Source: Rhodobacter calidifons (GTDB taxonomy: Bacteria; Pseudomonadota; Alphaproteobacteria; Rhodobacterales; Rhodobacteraceae). From it: DNA of 64,000 nt. The stretch lies in the NCBI RefSeq assembly GCF_011174775.1, contig NZ_JAANHS010000008.1:62001-126000 (forward strand), in the 5' to 3' direction. Shown in pieces: positions 28,296 through 35,890 of the stretch. Below the pieces are notes generated by a model. It saw only the letters and a program-made list of their open reading frames with translations. It was not told where the DNA came from and did no database searches. Both the position numbers and the translations under genes were made by a program. The first letter of the stretch is position 1, and every line of letters starts with the position of its first letter.

Positions 28296-28538
28296 GTGGC
28301 CCTTCTGGCCATGGCAGGTGCCGCATTGGCCTGCGGCGGGGTGCCAGCCTGCACGATCACGGCCCCGACCGATCAACCGCCGGACATCAGCCTTTCGGCA
28401 AATGGACCCGTTGTCGGCAGAGCGAAAAACGACTGCACGCCCTGCGCCATTTCGCAACGGCCGCACAAGAACGGGCAACGGATCCTTGTGGAGAAATGGA
28501 CCGGCGACGGTGCGGTGGGCCGGGTTTGCGACGCCTGA
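28296..28538 (+). CDS. Possible small Cys-rich secreted protein (low confidence)
   Basis: About 80 codons from GTG 28296 with a hydrophobic start (VALLAMAGAALACGG) that could be a signal peptide or lipobox, then TDQPPDISLSANGPVVGR and a DCTPC motif near the middle. Third-position GC is visibly lower than in neighbours and no ribosome site is clear. It may be a real atypical gene, a decayed one or chance. Confidence 0.25.
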   Translation: MALLAMAGAALACGGVPACTITAPTDQPPDISLSANGPVVGRAKNDCTPCAISQRPHKNGQRILVEKWTGDGAVGRVCDA

Positions 28539-28586
28539 ATAGCCTGCGCCGAGGACGAGAGCCACCGAGGTCCGGCTCCGGTCTGA

Positions 28587-28617
28587 CCGCTCGTCGGAGG
28601 CTTCACCCCCTCCTCGC
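28587..28617. repeat. Intergenic repeat unit, copy A
   Basis: About 31 bases, CCGCTCGTCGGAGGCTTC followed by ACCCCCTCCTCGC. A near-identical unit is at 28722-28751. Confidence 0.6.
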
Positions 28618-28721
28618 TGACGCGACAGGCGTGACCAGGCGATGCGGAGCCTGTTCGCGGGACGGGAAGAGTGCGCCTGACTGCGGCAAACGAGAGGCAC
28701 CGGGGCCTGGCCCCGCACGGG

Positions 28722-28751
28722 CCGCTCGTCGGGGGCTTCGCCCCTCCTCGC
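28722..28751. repeat. Intergenic repeat unit, copy B
   Basis: About 30 bases, CCGCTCGTCGGGGGCTTC followed by GCCCCTCCTCGC; differs from copy A at a few positions. It is preceded by GGGGCCTGGCCCC, a self-complementary hairpin, and its CTCGTCG can pair with CGACGAG at 28779. Confidence 0.6.
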
Positions 28752-28811
28752 CCGGGAACACGCGGACAGATGGCCCGGCGACGAGGAGCGAAAGCGTACG
28801 AGGAGCCGCTG

Positions 28812-29912
28812 CTAGCGGAAAAGGACCAGGGCCGAGGGGCTCCAGGCGACGCGGACCTTCTCGCCCACATCCAGCACCGGGCGGCCGGGGACGTTGCGCA
28901 TCGACAGGCGCACTTCCACGTCCGTCCCGCCAAGATAGACGTCGTAGTAGGTCATGTCGCCGAAGTAGATCACCTCGTCGATGACGCCATCCGTCTCGCG
29001 CTCGGGGGCTTTCTGATCGTCGTAGAGCAAGGTCAGCGTCTCGGGCCGCAGGCCCACGACGGGGCTTTCGCCGGCCTTGGCGGGGGCCTGGTCGATGTCC
29101 AGCATCACCCGGCCGAGGCCCTTGGCATCGACCTCCACGGCATTGCCGGTTTCCGACAGGATCGTCGCCGGGACGAAGTTCATCGTGCCGATGAAGTCGG
29201 CGACCTTCTTCGTCGCCGGGCGGCGATACAGCGTCTCGGGGTCGGCCAGCTGCGCGATCTCGCCTTCGAACATCACGGCGATGCGGTCGGACATGACCAG
29301 CGCCTCTTCCTGGTCATGGGTGACGAGGATGAAGGTGATGCCGACCTGACGTTGCAGCTTGATGAGCTCAACCTGCATGTGCTCGCGCATCTTCTTGTCC
29401 AGCGCAGAGAGCGGTTCGTCCAGCAGCAGCACCTTGGGCTTCAGAATCAGCGCGCGCGCCAGCGCCACCCGCTGGCGCTGGCCGCCCGAAAGCGCATGGG
29501 CAGCGCGGTTGCCGTAGCCCTTGAGGCCGACCATCTCCAAGGCTTCGGCAACGGCCCTCGCCTTCTCCTCCTTCGAGCGCGGGTCCTTGCGCAGGCCGAA
29601 GCCCACGTTTTCGGCCACCGACATGTGCGGGAAGATCGCGTAGCTCTGGAACACCATGTTGGTGGGGCGCGCGTTCGCGGCCACCCCGGCCATGTCCTTG
29701 CCGTCGATCATGATGACGCCCGAGGAAATGTCCTCGAACCCCGCGATGGTGCGCAGAAGCGTGGTCTTGCCGCAGCCCGAGGGGCCGAGGAGCGAGAAGA
29801 ACTCTCCCGCCTTGATCGTGCCGTTGATCCCGCGCAGGGCGTGATAGTCGCCGTAGTACTTGTGGACGTCCTTGAACTCGATCATCGTCGCGCGGTCGTC
29901 GGAATAGGTCAC
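28812..29912 (-). CDS. Polyamine-type ABC transporter ATP-binding protein (PotA-like)
   Basis: 366-aa ATPase of the CUT/PotA class. Walker A is LLGPSGCGKTT, the signature is LSGGQRQRVALARAL, Walker B is VLLLDEPLSALD, and a C-terminal TOBE region starts near MNFVPATI. The start is GTG 29912 (MTYSDDRATMIEFKDVHKYYG): GGAGG stands six bases upstream and the GTGA overlaps the permease stop. ATG ten codons later is weaker. Last gene of a permease-permease-ATPase operon. Confidence 0.92.
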   Translation of the reverse strand: MTYSDDRATMIEFKDVHKYYGDYHALRGINGTIKAGEFFSLLGPSGCGKTTLLRTIAGFEDISSGVIMIDGKDMAGVAANARPTNMVFQSYAIFPHMSVAENVGFGLRKDPRSKEEKARAVAEALEMVGLKGYGNRAAHALSGGQRQRVALARALILKPKVLLLDEPLSALDKKMREHMQVELIKLQRQVGITFILVTHDQEEALVMSDRIAVMFEGEIAQLADPETLYRRPATKKVADFIGTMNFVPATILSETGNAVEVDAKGLGRVMLDIDQAPAKAGESPVVGLRPETLTLLYDDQKAPERETDGVIDEVIYFGDMTYYDVYLGGTDVEVRLSMRNVPGRPVLDVGEKVRVAWSPSALVLFR

Positions 29913-30715
29913 AGGAATCCTCCGGCATCTTTGCCCCCGGCCTTGGCGATGCCGCGGCGGCGCATGTACTCGGCAAAGCCGAGCAGGATGATCGAGAAGC
30001 AGACCAGCACCGTCCCCAAGGCCAGCATCGAAGGCACCTTGGACGGAAAGCGGAACTGGCCGAAGATGTAGACCGACAGGATCGGCCGGCCCGAACCAAG
30101 GAAGTTCGCGATGATGAATTCGTCGAACGAGATGGTGAAGCAGATCAGGAACGAGGCCAGGATCCCCGGCATGACCAGGGGCAGGATGATGAGGCGGAAG
30201 GTGCTCCACTGCGTCTCGCCCAGATCGAGCGCCGCCTCTTCCAGCGAGCGATCGAGCGACTGGAAGGCCGAGGTCAGGATTGCGACGGCGAAGGGGGTGC
30301 AGATCAGGACCTGGCCCATGATGACGGTCAGCAGCGACAGGGGCACGCCGATCGACAGCAGCACGACCAGCAGCGACATGGCGACGATCATCTCGGGCAG
30401 GACCAGGGGCAGCATGATGAGGCCCATGAGCGGCGCCTTGCCCGGAAAGCGATAGCGCACCGAGGCGCGGGCCGCGAAGATGCCCAGGATGGTGGACAGC
30501 GTGGCCACCGACAGCGCGATGATCAGGCTGTTCTTGGCGGCGATGCGCAGGTTCTTGTCCGCCCACATCTCGACGAACCAGTTGGTCGTGAACCCCGACA
30601 GCGGGAAGGAGACGACCTTCGAATCGTTGAAGGCGAAGATCGGCAGCAAAAGGATCGGGCTGTAGAGGAACAGCAGGTAGAACAGCGTGAAGCCGCGCAG
30701 CCAGGGGGCCTTCAT
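29909..30715 (-). CDS. ABC transporter permease (PotC-like)
   Basis: 268-aa inner-membrane subunit with six hydrophobic helices. The cytoplasmic EAA loop reads EEAALDLGETQWSTFRLIILPLVMPG. The N-terminal FTLFYLLFLYSPILLLPIFAFNDSK is typical of PotC-type spermidine/putrescine permeases. Four-base overlaps with both neighbours show tight coupling. Confidence 0.92.
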   Translation of the reverse strand: MKAPWLRGFTLFYLLFLYSPILLLPIFAFNDSKVVSFPLSGFTTNWFVEMWADKNLRIAAKNSLIIALSVATLSTILGIFAARASVRYRFPGKAPLMGLIMLPLVLPEMIVAMSLLVVLLSIGVPLSLLTVIMGQVLICTPFAVAILTSAFQSLDRSLEEAALDLGETQWSTFRLIILPLVMPGILASFLICFTISFDEFIIANFLGSGRPILSVYIFGQFRFPSKVPSMLALGTVLVCFSIILLGFAEYMRRRGIAKAGGKDAGGFL

Positions 30716-31581
30716 TTCGAGCCTCCGATGAAGCGGCGGTTGAGCAGCACGAAGACCACGCTGACGATACCGACCATCAGCATCGAGACCACCGCGAAGG
30801 CCGAGCCCTGCGGGTAGTTGCGCAGCTTCAGGAGGGCAGTCTCGATGAAGTTCGCGATCATCGGCTCGCGCCCGTCGCCGACGAGTTTCGGCGTCACATA
30901 GTCGCCCACGGTCGGGATGAAGACGATCAGCGCGGCGGCGATCACGCCGGGCATCGACAGGGGCAGCGTCACGCGCAGGAAGGTGACCCAGCGGCTTTCG
31001 CCGAGGTCCTGGCCGGCCTCGAGCAGCGAACGGTCAACCTTCTCCAGGCTGACGAAGATCGGCAGGACGGCGAAGGGGGCATAGGCATGCGCCAGGACGA
31101 AGATGATCGCCGGGATGCCGTAGCTGGAGAAGTTCAGCTGGGTGTTCATGATCCCCAGCGACATCAACGCCTTGTCGAGGATGCCGTCATAGCCGAGGAT
31201 CACGAACCAGAGGCTGACGCGGATGATGTAGCTGGTCCAGAACGGAATGGTGATCAGGAACAGCCACAGGCTTTTCCGGTCGGGCTTGACGTGGAAGCTG
31301 ACGAAATAGGCGACCGGATAGGCCAGCACCACGGTGATGAAGGTGACCGAAAGCGCCACCAGCAGCGATTTCAGCAGGATGTAGCCGTAGACGGGCTTCG
31401 ACCAGAGTTCGGCATAGTTGGCAATGGTCAGAGGCAGGGACACATTGCCCCGCCCGCCGGTCATCATCGAATAGACCAGCACCGTCGCCAGCGGGAGCGC
31501 CAGCAAGACGATCACATATATCGCTGTCGGACTGATCAGCTTGAGACCAGCCCTGGCCTCGGATCTTGGCGTTGCAGCCAT
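30712..31581 (-). CDS. ABC transporter permease (PotB-like)
   Basis: 289-aa partner permease with the EAA loop LEAGQDLGESRWVTFLRVTLPLSMPG and six helices. The start is MAATPRSEARAGL at 31581, after GGGGGGCAAG; a slightly longer form is possible. First gene of the operon. No periplasmic binding protein gene lies upstream or downstream within the window, so substrate identity (probably polyamine) rests on subunit resemblance only. Confidence 0.9.
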   Translation of the reverse strand: MAATPRSEARAGLKLISPTAIYVIVLLALPLATVLVYSMMTGGRGNVSLPLTIANYAELWSKPVYGYILLKSLLVALSVTFITVVLAYPVAYFVSFHVKPDRKSLWLFLITIPFWTSYIIRVSLWFVILGYDGILDKALMSLGIMNTQLNFSSYGIPAIIFVLAHAYAPFAVLPIFVSLEKVDRSLLEAGQDLGESRWVTFLRVTLPLSMPGVIAAALIVFIPTVGDYVTPKLVGDGREPMIANFIETALLKLRNYPQGSAFAVVSMLMVGIVSVVFVLLNRRFIGGSK

Positions 31582-31619
31582 CTTGCCCCCCTGTCCCGCC
31601 ACGCTTTGGTGGCCTTGTT

Positions 31620-31631
31620 ATTTGATCAAAT
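31620..31631. promoter_or_regulatory. ATTTGATCAAAT palindrome upstream of the ABC operon
   Basis: Perfect 12-base palindrome 39 bases before the potB-like start, in an AT-rich patch. Position fits an operator or promoter element. Confidence 0.35.
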
Positions 31632-31703
31632 CTAACCCAGACGGCCACACCTCGGCAAGAGGGCCATCAATCGGCGGGCAAATCAACCCCGATGAGCAGG
31701 CAG

Positions 31704-31729
31704 ACCGGGGAGGATCATGCCTCCTCGGT
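31704..31729 (-). terminator. Hairpin after the small unknown gene
   Basis: 10-position stem ACCGGGGAGG / CCTCCTCGGT with one G-T wobble and a six-base loop, 12 bases beyond the stop of the gene at 31741. Confidence 0.55.
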
Positions 31730-31740
31730 CCGCCCCTCGG

Positions 31741-32001
31741 TCACGAGGCGACGCGTTCGATCGCGATCGCCCGTTTCTTCAGCTCGTCGTAAAGCGTCGG
31801 CACCACGCGGATGGAGCCGACCGCGACGCGCAGCGCTTCGGCGATGCGGGCTTCGGAGGGGTCGTCGGAGGCCACGCGCCAGATCATCCGCCGCGCCACG
31901 CCGTCGTCATAGACGATCTCGGTGCTGCCAGCCATGGTCTTGCGCCAGCCAAGGAAATCCGCGCCACCATGCGGCGCGTGGAACGTATGTTGCAGTCCCA
32001 T
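31741..32001 (-). CDS. Small conserved-looking protein, function unknown (86 aa)
   Basis: Soluble, starts MGLQHTFHAPHGGADFLGWRK and ends YDELKKRAIAIERVAS. The middle EARIAEALRVAVGSIRVVPTLYD looks like an alpha/beta fold. ATG 32001 has AAGAAGG ten bases upstream. No domain recognised. It is flanked by the ABC operon and the MocR gene on the same strand. Confidence 0.6.
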   Translation of the reverse strand: MGLQHTFHAPHGGADFLGWRKTMAGSTEIVYDDGVARRMIWRVASDDPSEARIAEALRVAVGSIRVVPTLYDELKKRAIAIERVAS

Positions 32002-32121
32002 TTTTCGGACCTTCTTGTTTTCTGCTCGTGCCGAAAGGGTGCGGCAAGGGCGGCAAAGCGGTCAACGGGGCCTATGGGCAAATCCGCGTGAGCGAGTCCC
32101 TTTTGCAACAGGTCGGGAATT

Positions 32122-33546
32122 TCACACCAGCAGGTCGCTTGGCGGTCGGGCGAGGAGATCGGCGAGGGTGCGCATCGCGGTCTCGAAAGCGTCGCGGGGC
32201 AAGGCGGCGGCGATGGCGATGCGGACGGCGTTCGGGGCGCGGGCGTGGACGAGGGCGTATTCGTCGGCCGACCGGACCAGCACGCCGCGGCTTTCGGCGG
32301 TGCGCAGGAAGGTGGACGCGCGCCAGCCCTGCGGCAGGCGCAGCCAGACGAAGGGCACGCCGGGCTGCCAGCCCAGATCGAAGGCGCCAAGGTGATTGAC
32401 CAGGATCTGCTGACGCAAGGCGAATTCGGCCTGGACGGCTTCGCGGATGCGCTGCGCAGCGCCAGTCTGGAACAGCCGCAGCATCAGGTCGGCCACGGGC
32501 CGCGAGAGGGCGAAGAACCCGTGCTGCGCCGTCAGCCGCCCGGCCTCGCCCATGCCCGCCGGACAGATCACATAGCCAAAGCGCAGCGCGGCCGACACCG
32601 TCTTGGAAACCGACCCCACCAGCCAGACCCTTTCGGGCGCAAGCGCGCGCAGCGAAGGAATGTCGGATACGGCCACGGAATAGCAGTCGTCCTCCAGGAC
32701 CTGAAGGTCGTAGGCGCGGGCGATCTCGGCGATTTCCTGCCGCCGGCGGATCGGCATCCGGCCGGTGGTGGGGTTCTGCGCCTCGGTCGTCAGGCAGAGG
32801 ACCTGCGCGCCGTGGCGGCGGCAGGCGGCCTCGAGCGCGGCGGGCACGATGCCGTGTTCGTCGATCTCGACCGCCACCACTTCCGCCCGGGCGGCGCGGG
32901 CGGCATAGCGGAAGCCCGGATAGGCCAGTTCCTCGATCAGCACCACGGGCCGCTCTCCGCGCAGGCAGCAATCGAAGATGAGGTGGATCGCGTTCTGCCC
33001 GCCATGGGTCAGCGCCACGTCCTCGGGACCGATGGGGCCAAGGATTCGGTCGCCCATCCAGCGCACCACTTCGGCGCGCAGGGCGGCCTCGCCCATCTGG
33101 CTGGTGTAGTCGAGCCAGCCCTGCCCCGTCGTCGTCGCCATGTCCAGCAGTGCGGCACGGAAGGCCTCGGCCTGGCCCACCTCGGGCACCTGCGGCGGGC
33201 GCAGATCGACAAGACCCGTCGTGCCGCCGGTGATCCTTTCGGTGTAAAGCGGCTGGGTCGGCCCCAGGCGCGGCGTCTGCGCCGCAACGAAGGTCCCCCG
33301 CCCCACCGTGGCGGCAAGAAGCCCCTCTTGCGTCGCCAGCTGATAAGCCCGCGCCACGGTCCCCGGCGTCAGATGCAGCCGCCAGGCCAGATCCCGCACC
33401 GTCGGCAGCTGCGTATTCGCCGGAAGCTCGCCGCTGCGGATCGCTTCGCGCAGCGCCCGGGAAAGGGCAAGATACTTCGGACCGGGGAATTGAGTCAGAT
33501 CGGGAGACCAACTTGTATCAGTCACAATAATCCTCTGGCGACTCAT
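32122..33546 (-). CDS. MocR-type GntR/aminotransferase regulator
   Basis: 474-aa fusion. The N-terminal winged HTH (about 20-90; SGELPANTQLPTVRDLAWRL, LTPGTVARAYQLATQEGLL) is joined to a fold-type I aminotransferase-like domain. PLP-binding landmarks are THGGQNAIHLIFDCC, TEAQNPTTGRMP and the lysine in SVSKTVSAALRFG. MocR proteins sense PLP-linked amino compounds. It is divergent from a DUF1127 gene across a 70-base spacer with a repeated TTGTATCA site, which it probably binds. Confidence 0.92.
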   Translation of the reverse strand: MSRQRIIVTDTSWSPDLTQFPGPKYLALSRALREAIRSGELPANTQLPTVRDLAWRLHLTPGTVARAYQLATQEGLLAATVGRGTFVAAQTPRLGPTQPLYTERITGGTTGLVDLRPPQVPEVGQAEAFRAALLDMATTTGQGWLDYTSQMGEAALRAEVVRWMGDRILGPIGPEDVALTHGGQNAIHLIFDCCLRGERPVVLIEELAYPGFRYAARAARAEVVAVEIDEHGIVPAALEAACRRHGAQVLCLTTEAQNPTTGRMPIRRRQEIAEIARAYDLQVLEDDCYSVAVSDIPSLRALAPERVWLVGSVSKTVSAALRFGYVICPAGMGEAGRLTAQHGFFALSRPVADLMLRLFQTGAAQRIREAVQAEFALRQQILVNHLGAFDLGWQPGVPFVWLRLPQGWRASTFLRTAESRGVLVRSADEYALVHARAPNAVRIAIAAALPRDAFETAMRTLADLLARPPSDLLV

Positions 33547-33600
33547 TTGCGGAGAGAGCTACATTGTTCCTACAGAGACTGGCTTATTGTATCAATACAA
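33513..33600. promoter_or_regulatory. Paired TTGTATCA boxes in the MocR/DUF1127 spacer
   Basis: TTGTATCAATACAA (33587-33600), a dyad with a CA centre, and TTGTATCA again at 33513-33520 inside the first codons of the MocR gene. Two spaced copies are usual for MocR regulators. The first box overlaps the presumptive promoters of both genes. Confidence 0.5.
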
Positions 33601-33616
33601 ATCGCAGGAGGCGCAA

Positions 33617-33820
33617 ATGCCCCAGACCCAGATCCAGACCCGTTCGCTGCACGCCGGCAGGGGCTTCGTTGCACGCAGCCTGACCGCATTGACCGAAGCC
33701 CTCGCCCGCCGCCGCGACCGCCAGCACCTGGCCCATCTGGACGCGCATCTCTTGCGCGACATCGGGTTGGACGCGCAGGAGGCCCGCCGCGAAGCCGCCA
33801 AACCCTTCTGGCAGCCTTGA
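33617..33820 (+). CDS. DUF1127 (YjiS-like) small protein
   Basis: 67-aa basic protein ending in the DUF1127 motif: LARRRDRQHLAHLDAHLLRDIGLDAQEARREAAKPFW. Relatives in Rhodobacter and Agrobacterium bind RNA and affect stress and sRNA metabolism. The ATG has a perfect AGGAGG five bases upstream. A strong terminator follows about 40 bases after the stop, so it is a monocistronic gene divergent from the MocR regulator. Confidence 0.9.
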   Translation: MPQTQIQTRSLHAGRGFVARSLTALTEALARRRDRQHLAHLDAHLLRDIGLDAQEARREAAKPFWQP

Positions 33821-33861
33821 CCGCCAGTTCCCCCGAGCGTTCGCGCTCTTACCCCTGAACT

Positions 33862-33889
33862 GGGCCGGGTCACACCGGCCCGTTTTTTT
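33862..33889 (+). terminator. Intrinsic terminator after the DUF1127 gene
   Basis: Stem GGGCCGG / CCGGCCC, six-base loop, then G and seven T. It overlaps the final codons (QKNGPV) of the convergent acetyltransferase. Confidence 0.9.
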
Positions 33890-34538
33890 GGTCTCGGCGG
33901 CGGGACGGGTCACTGGCGACGATCTCTTCCATCCTGTCCAGGATCGCGTCGTCGGGCGGCATCGACAGAAGCGGCACCAGCTCTCGGATCGTGGCCTGGG
34001 AACAGTCCCACCAACGCAGCGCGTGAAGCCGGCGCGAAATGGCTTCCTGAAAGCGCGGCCTGATGAGGCGGGCCGGGTTGCCGCCCCAGATCTCGTAGGG
34101 GCCGACCGATTTTCCGACGGTGGAGTTCGCGGCAATCACCGCCCCGTCCCCGATCGTCACGCCGGACATGATGGTGACGTTCATCCCGATCCAGACGTCG
34201 TTGCCGATGACGACATCGCCATTGGTCTGCGGATGCCCGACGATATCGCGGCCACCGAAGGCGCCGACGAAGACATGGCCGAAGGGATAGGTGGTGCCCC
34301 AGTCAACGCGGTGATTGCCGCCGAGGAATACCGTCAAGCCGTATGCGACGGAGCAGAAAGCCCCCACTCTGAGCGCAGCGCCTTCTCCCCACTGCCGGAT
34401 TGCCGAGTGTTCCACCCCATAGCTGAAGCGACCGATCTCGACGACCGAAGCCCCGACCTTGCCCGACCATCCTTCCTCGGCCAATCCAGACAGCCAGGGC
34501 CGGTCCTTGCGGGTCAGTACCTTTTTCCACCTACGCAT
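33870..34538 (-). CDS. Hexapeptide-repeat (CatB/Vat-like) acetyltransferase
   Basis: 222-aa left-handed beta-helix acyltransferase. Repeats run through GRFSYG, LRVGAFCSVAYG, then VVIGNDVWIGMNVTIMSGVTIGDGAVIAANSTV, and the catalytic His is in GGNHRVDW. The C-terminal GNPARLIRPRF is typical of the CatB/xenobiotic and sugar O-acetyltransferase group. Resistance activity cannot be inferred; a surface polysaccharide substrate is equally likely. MRRWKK at 34538 is preferred over a start ten codons upstream. Confidence 0.85.
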   Translation of the reverse strand: MRRWKKVLTRKDRPWLSGLAEEGWSGKVGASVVEIGRFSYGVEHSAIRQWGEGAALRVGAFCSVAYGLTVFLGGNHRVDWGTTYPFGHVFVGAFGGRDIVGHPQTNGDVVIGNDVWIGMNVTIMSGVTIGDGAVIAANSTVGKSVGPYEIWGGNPARLIRPRFQEAISRRLHALRWWDCSQATIRELVPLLSMPPDDAILDRMEEIVASDPSRRRDQKNGPV

Positions 34539-34620
34539 TTTGATATCACCCCTGAAGTTGGTACACACGCCAACTCCTAACTTTGACCAAATCCCGAAAC
34601 AATCGATGCAGGAAATTGAA

Positions 34621-34645
34621 AAGGCCCGCCGATCGGGCGGGCCTT
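34621..34645 (-). terminator. Intrinsic terminator of rplM-rpsI
   Basis: 10-bp stem AAGGCCCGCC / GGCGGGCCTT with a five-base loop; on the minus strand it is followed by a T run (TTTTC). Located 40 bases past the rpsI stop. Confidence 0.85.
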
Positions 34646-34684
34646 CTGTGGTTTGCTGCGCTGTAGCACAGCCCGGGATAGCGG

Positions 34685-35167
34685 TTATCGCTTGGAGAAC
34701 TGGAACGACCGGCGGGCCTTCGGCTTGCCGTATTTCTTCCGCTCGACGACGCGGCTGTCGCGGGTCAGGAAGCCCGCGGCCTTCAGCGCGGGGCGCAGGG
34801 CGGGTTCGTACAATTGCAACGCCTTGGAGATCCCGTGCTTCACCGCACCGGCCTGGCCCGAGAGCCCGCCCCCGGCGACGGTCGCGTAGACATCGAACTG
34901 GCCTTCCACGTTCGCCACGGTGAAGGGCTGCTTCAGGATCATCTGCAGCACGGGACGGGCGAAGTAGACCGCCATTTCCTTGCCGTTGACCACGACCTTG
35001 CCGGAACCGGGCTTGACCCAGACGCGGGCGACAGCATCCTTGCGCTTGCCGGTCGCGTAGGAACGGCCCAGCTTGTCGCGGACGGGAACGCGCGGAGCGG
35101 CCTCGACAGCGGCGGGGGCCGAACCGACGGCCGATTTCAGGTCATCGAGAGATTTGATGTCGGCCAT
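34685..35167 (-). CDS. rpsI: 30S ribosomal protein S9
   Basis: 160-aa protein with an alphaproteobacterial N-terminal extension (about 35 residues) before the core [21 protein letters not shown]. The C-terminal [17 protein letters not shown] tail reaches the decoding site. The start ATG 35167 is two bases after the rplM stop. Confidence 0.97.
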   Translation of the reverse strand: MADIKSLDDLKSAVGSAPAAVEAAPRVPVRDKLGRSYATGKRKDAVARVWVKPGSGKVVVNGKEMAVYFARPVLQMILKQPFTVANVEGQFDVYATVAGGGLSGQAGAVKHGISKALQLYEPALRPALKAAGFLTRDSRVVERKKYGKPKARRSFQFSKR

Positions 35168-35169
35168 GA

Positions 35170-35634
35170 TCACGCGCTCCGGGTGTTCTTCGGGTTCATG
35201 GACTTGACGTCCAGAACGGTGGGCTGCTGCGCCTCATGCGGGTGCTGGCTGCCGGCATAGACACGCAGGTTGGTCATCTGCTGGCGGCCCAGGCGGTTGC
35301 GGGTGATCATGCGCTCGACGGCCTTGACCACCACACGCTCGGGGTGGGCGCCTTCCAGCACCTGCCGCGCGGTCCGGCTCTTGATGCCGCCGGGGTGGCC
35401 GGTGTGCCAGTAGTAGACCTTTTCGTCGCGCTTCTTGCCGGTCATCTGCACCTTGTCGGCGTTGATGACGATGACATTGTCGCCCATGTCCATGTGGGGA
35501 GTGAAGGTCGGCTTGTTCTTGCCGCGCAGGATGTTGGCGACGATCGTGGCGAGGCGGCCCAGCACAACGCCCTCGGCGTCGATCAGGATCCACTTCTTCT
35601 CGATGTCCGCCGGAGTAGCGGTGAAGGTTTTCAT
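35170..35634 (-). CDS. rplM: 50S ribosomal protein L13
   Basis: 154-aa protein beginning [20 protein letters not shown] with conserved [24 protein letters not shown] and [12 protein letters not shown]. Co-transcribed with rpsI, the universal L13-S9 pair. The open frame continues upstream, but ATG 35634 is the conserved start. Confidence 0.97.
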   Translation of the reverse strand: MKTFTATPADIEKKWILIDAEGVVLGRLATIVANILRGKNKPTFTPHMDMGDNVIVINADKVQMTGKKRDEKVYYWHTGHPGGIKSRTARQVLEGAHPERVVVKAVERMITRNRLGRQQMTNLRVYAGSQHPHEAQQPTVLDVKSMNPKNTRSA

Positions 35635-35652
35635 GGCTTTCCCAAAGAAGAA

Positions 35653-35669
35653 GGGGGCAAGATGCCCCC
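35653..35669 (-). promoter_or_regulatory. Leader hairpin of rplM
   Basis: Stem GGGGGCA / TGCCCCC with a three-base loop, 19 bases before the rplM ATG. In transcript sense it is followed by TTCTTCTTT, resembling an attenuator. It lies between the predicted promoter and the gene. Confidence 0.5.
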
Positions 35670-35686
35670 GGAAACTCGGATGCAGG

Positions 35687-35715
35687 CTTATCGCCGAAGC
35701 TCCACGCAGCGTCAA
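35687..35715 (-). promoter_or_regulatory. Predicted sigma-70 promoter of rplM-rpsI
   Basis: On the minus strand, TTGACG (35715-35710), a 17-base spacer, then GATAAG (35692-35687). Spacing is ideal and the -35 is near consensus. Confidence 0.55.
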
Positions 35716-35789
35716 GCGCCGCGCCCAAGATTTAACATAGCAAAATCAATGCTCTGCAAGAGCGGTATCTAGTTACCCCATTTTTCAGC

Positions 35790-35810
35790 TTGCCCATGTG
35801 CCAAATACTC
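35790..35810. repeat. Dispersed intergenic repeat unit (copy 2)
   Basis: TTGCCCATGT-GC-CAAATACTC, matching 18725-18745 except for the two middle bases. Located in the spacer upstream of rplM and downstream of the sseB-like gene. Confidence 0.55.
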
Positions 35811-35890
35811 TCGCCGAAGGCCACCCGAGCCGGTTGGCCGGAACGGCCAGAGGCGAGACAAGGGCTTGCGCCGCAAGGCGCTCAATTTCC

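Larger units (their letters stand above)
28027..28811. other. 785-base repeat-rich intergenic region
   Basis: No convincing conserved gene. It holds a GC-rich hairpin GCCCCGGG-TCAGG-CCCGGGGC at 28145-28165, a possible small secreted ORF, and two related copies of a CCGCTCGTCGG...CCTCCTCGC unit. Several long frames on both strands are compositional artefacts with no recognisable domains. Confidence 0.6.

Noticed and set aside
28076-28984. Overlapping long frames on both strands in the 28 kb spacer
   Set aside because: No domains, no consistent codon bias; produced by GC-rich repeats.
33870-34538. Antibiotic resistance (chloramphenicol/streptogramin acetyltransferase)
   Set aside because: Only the general hexapeptide fold can be supported; many homologues modify sugars or polysaccharides.
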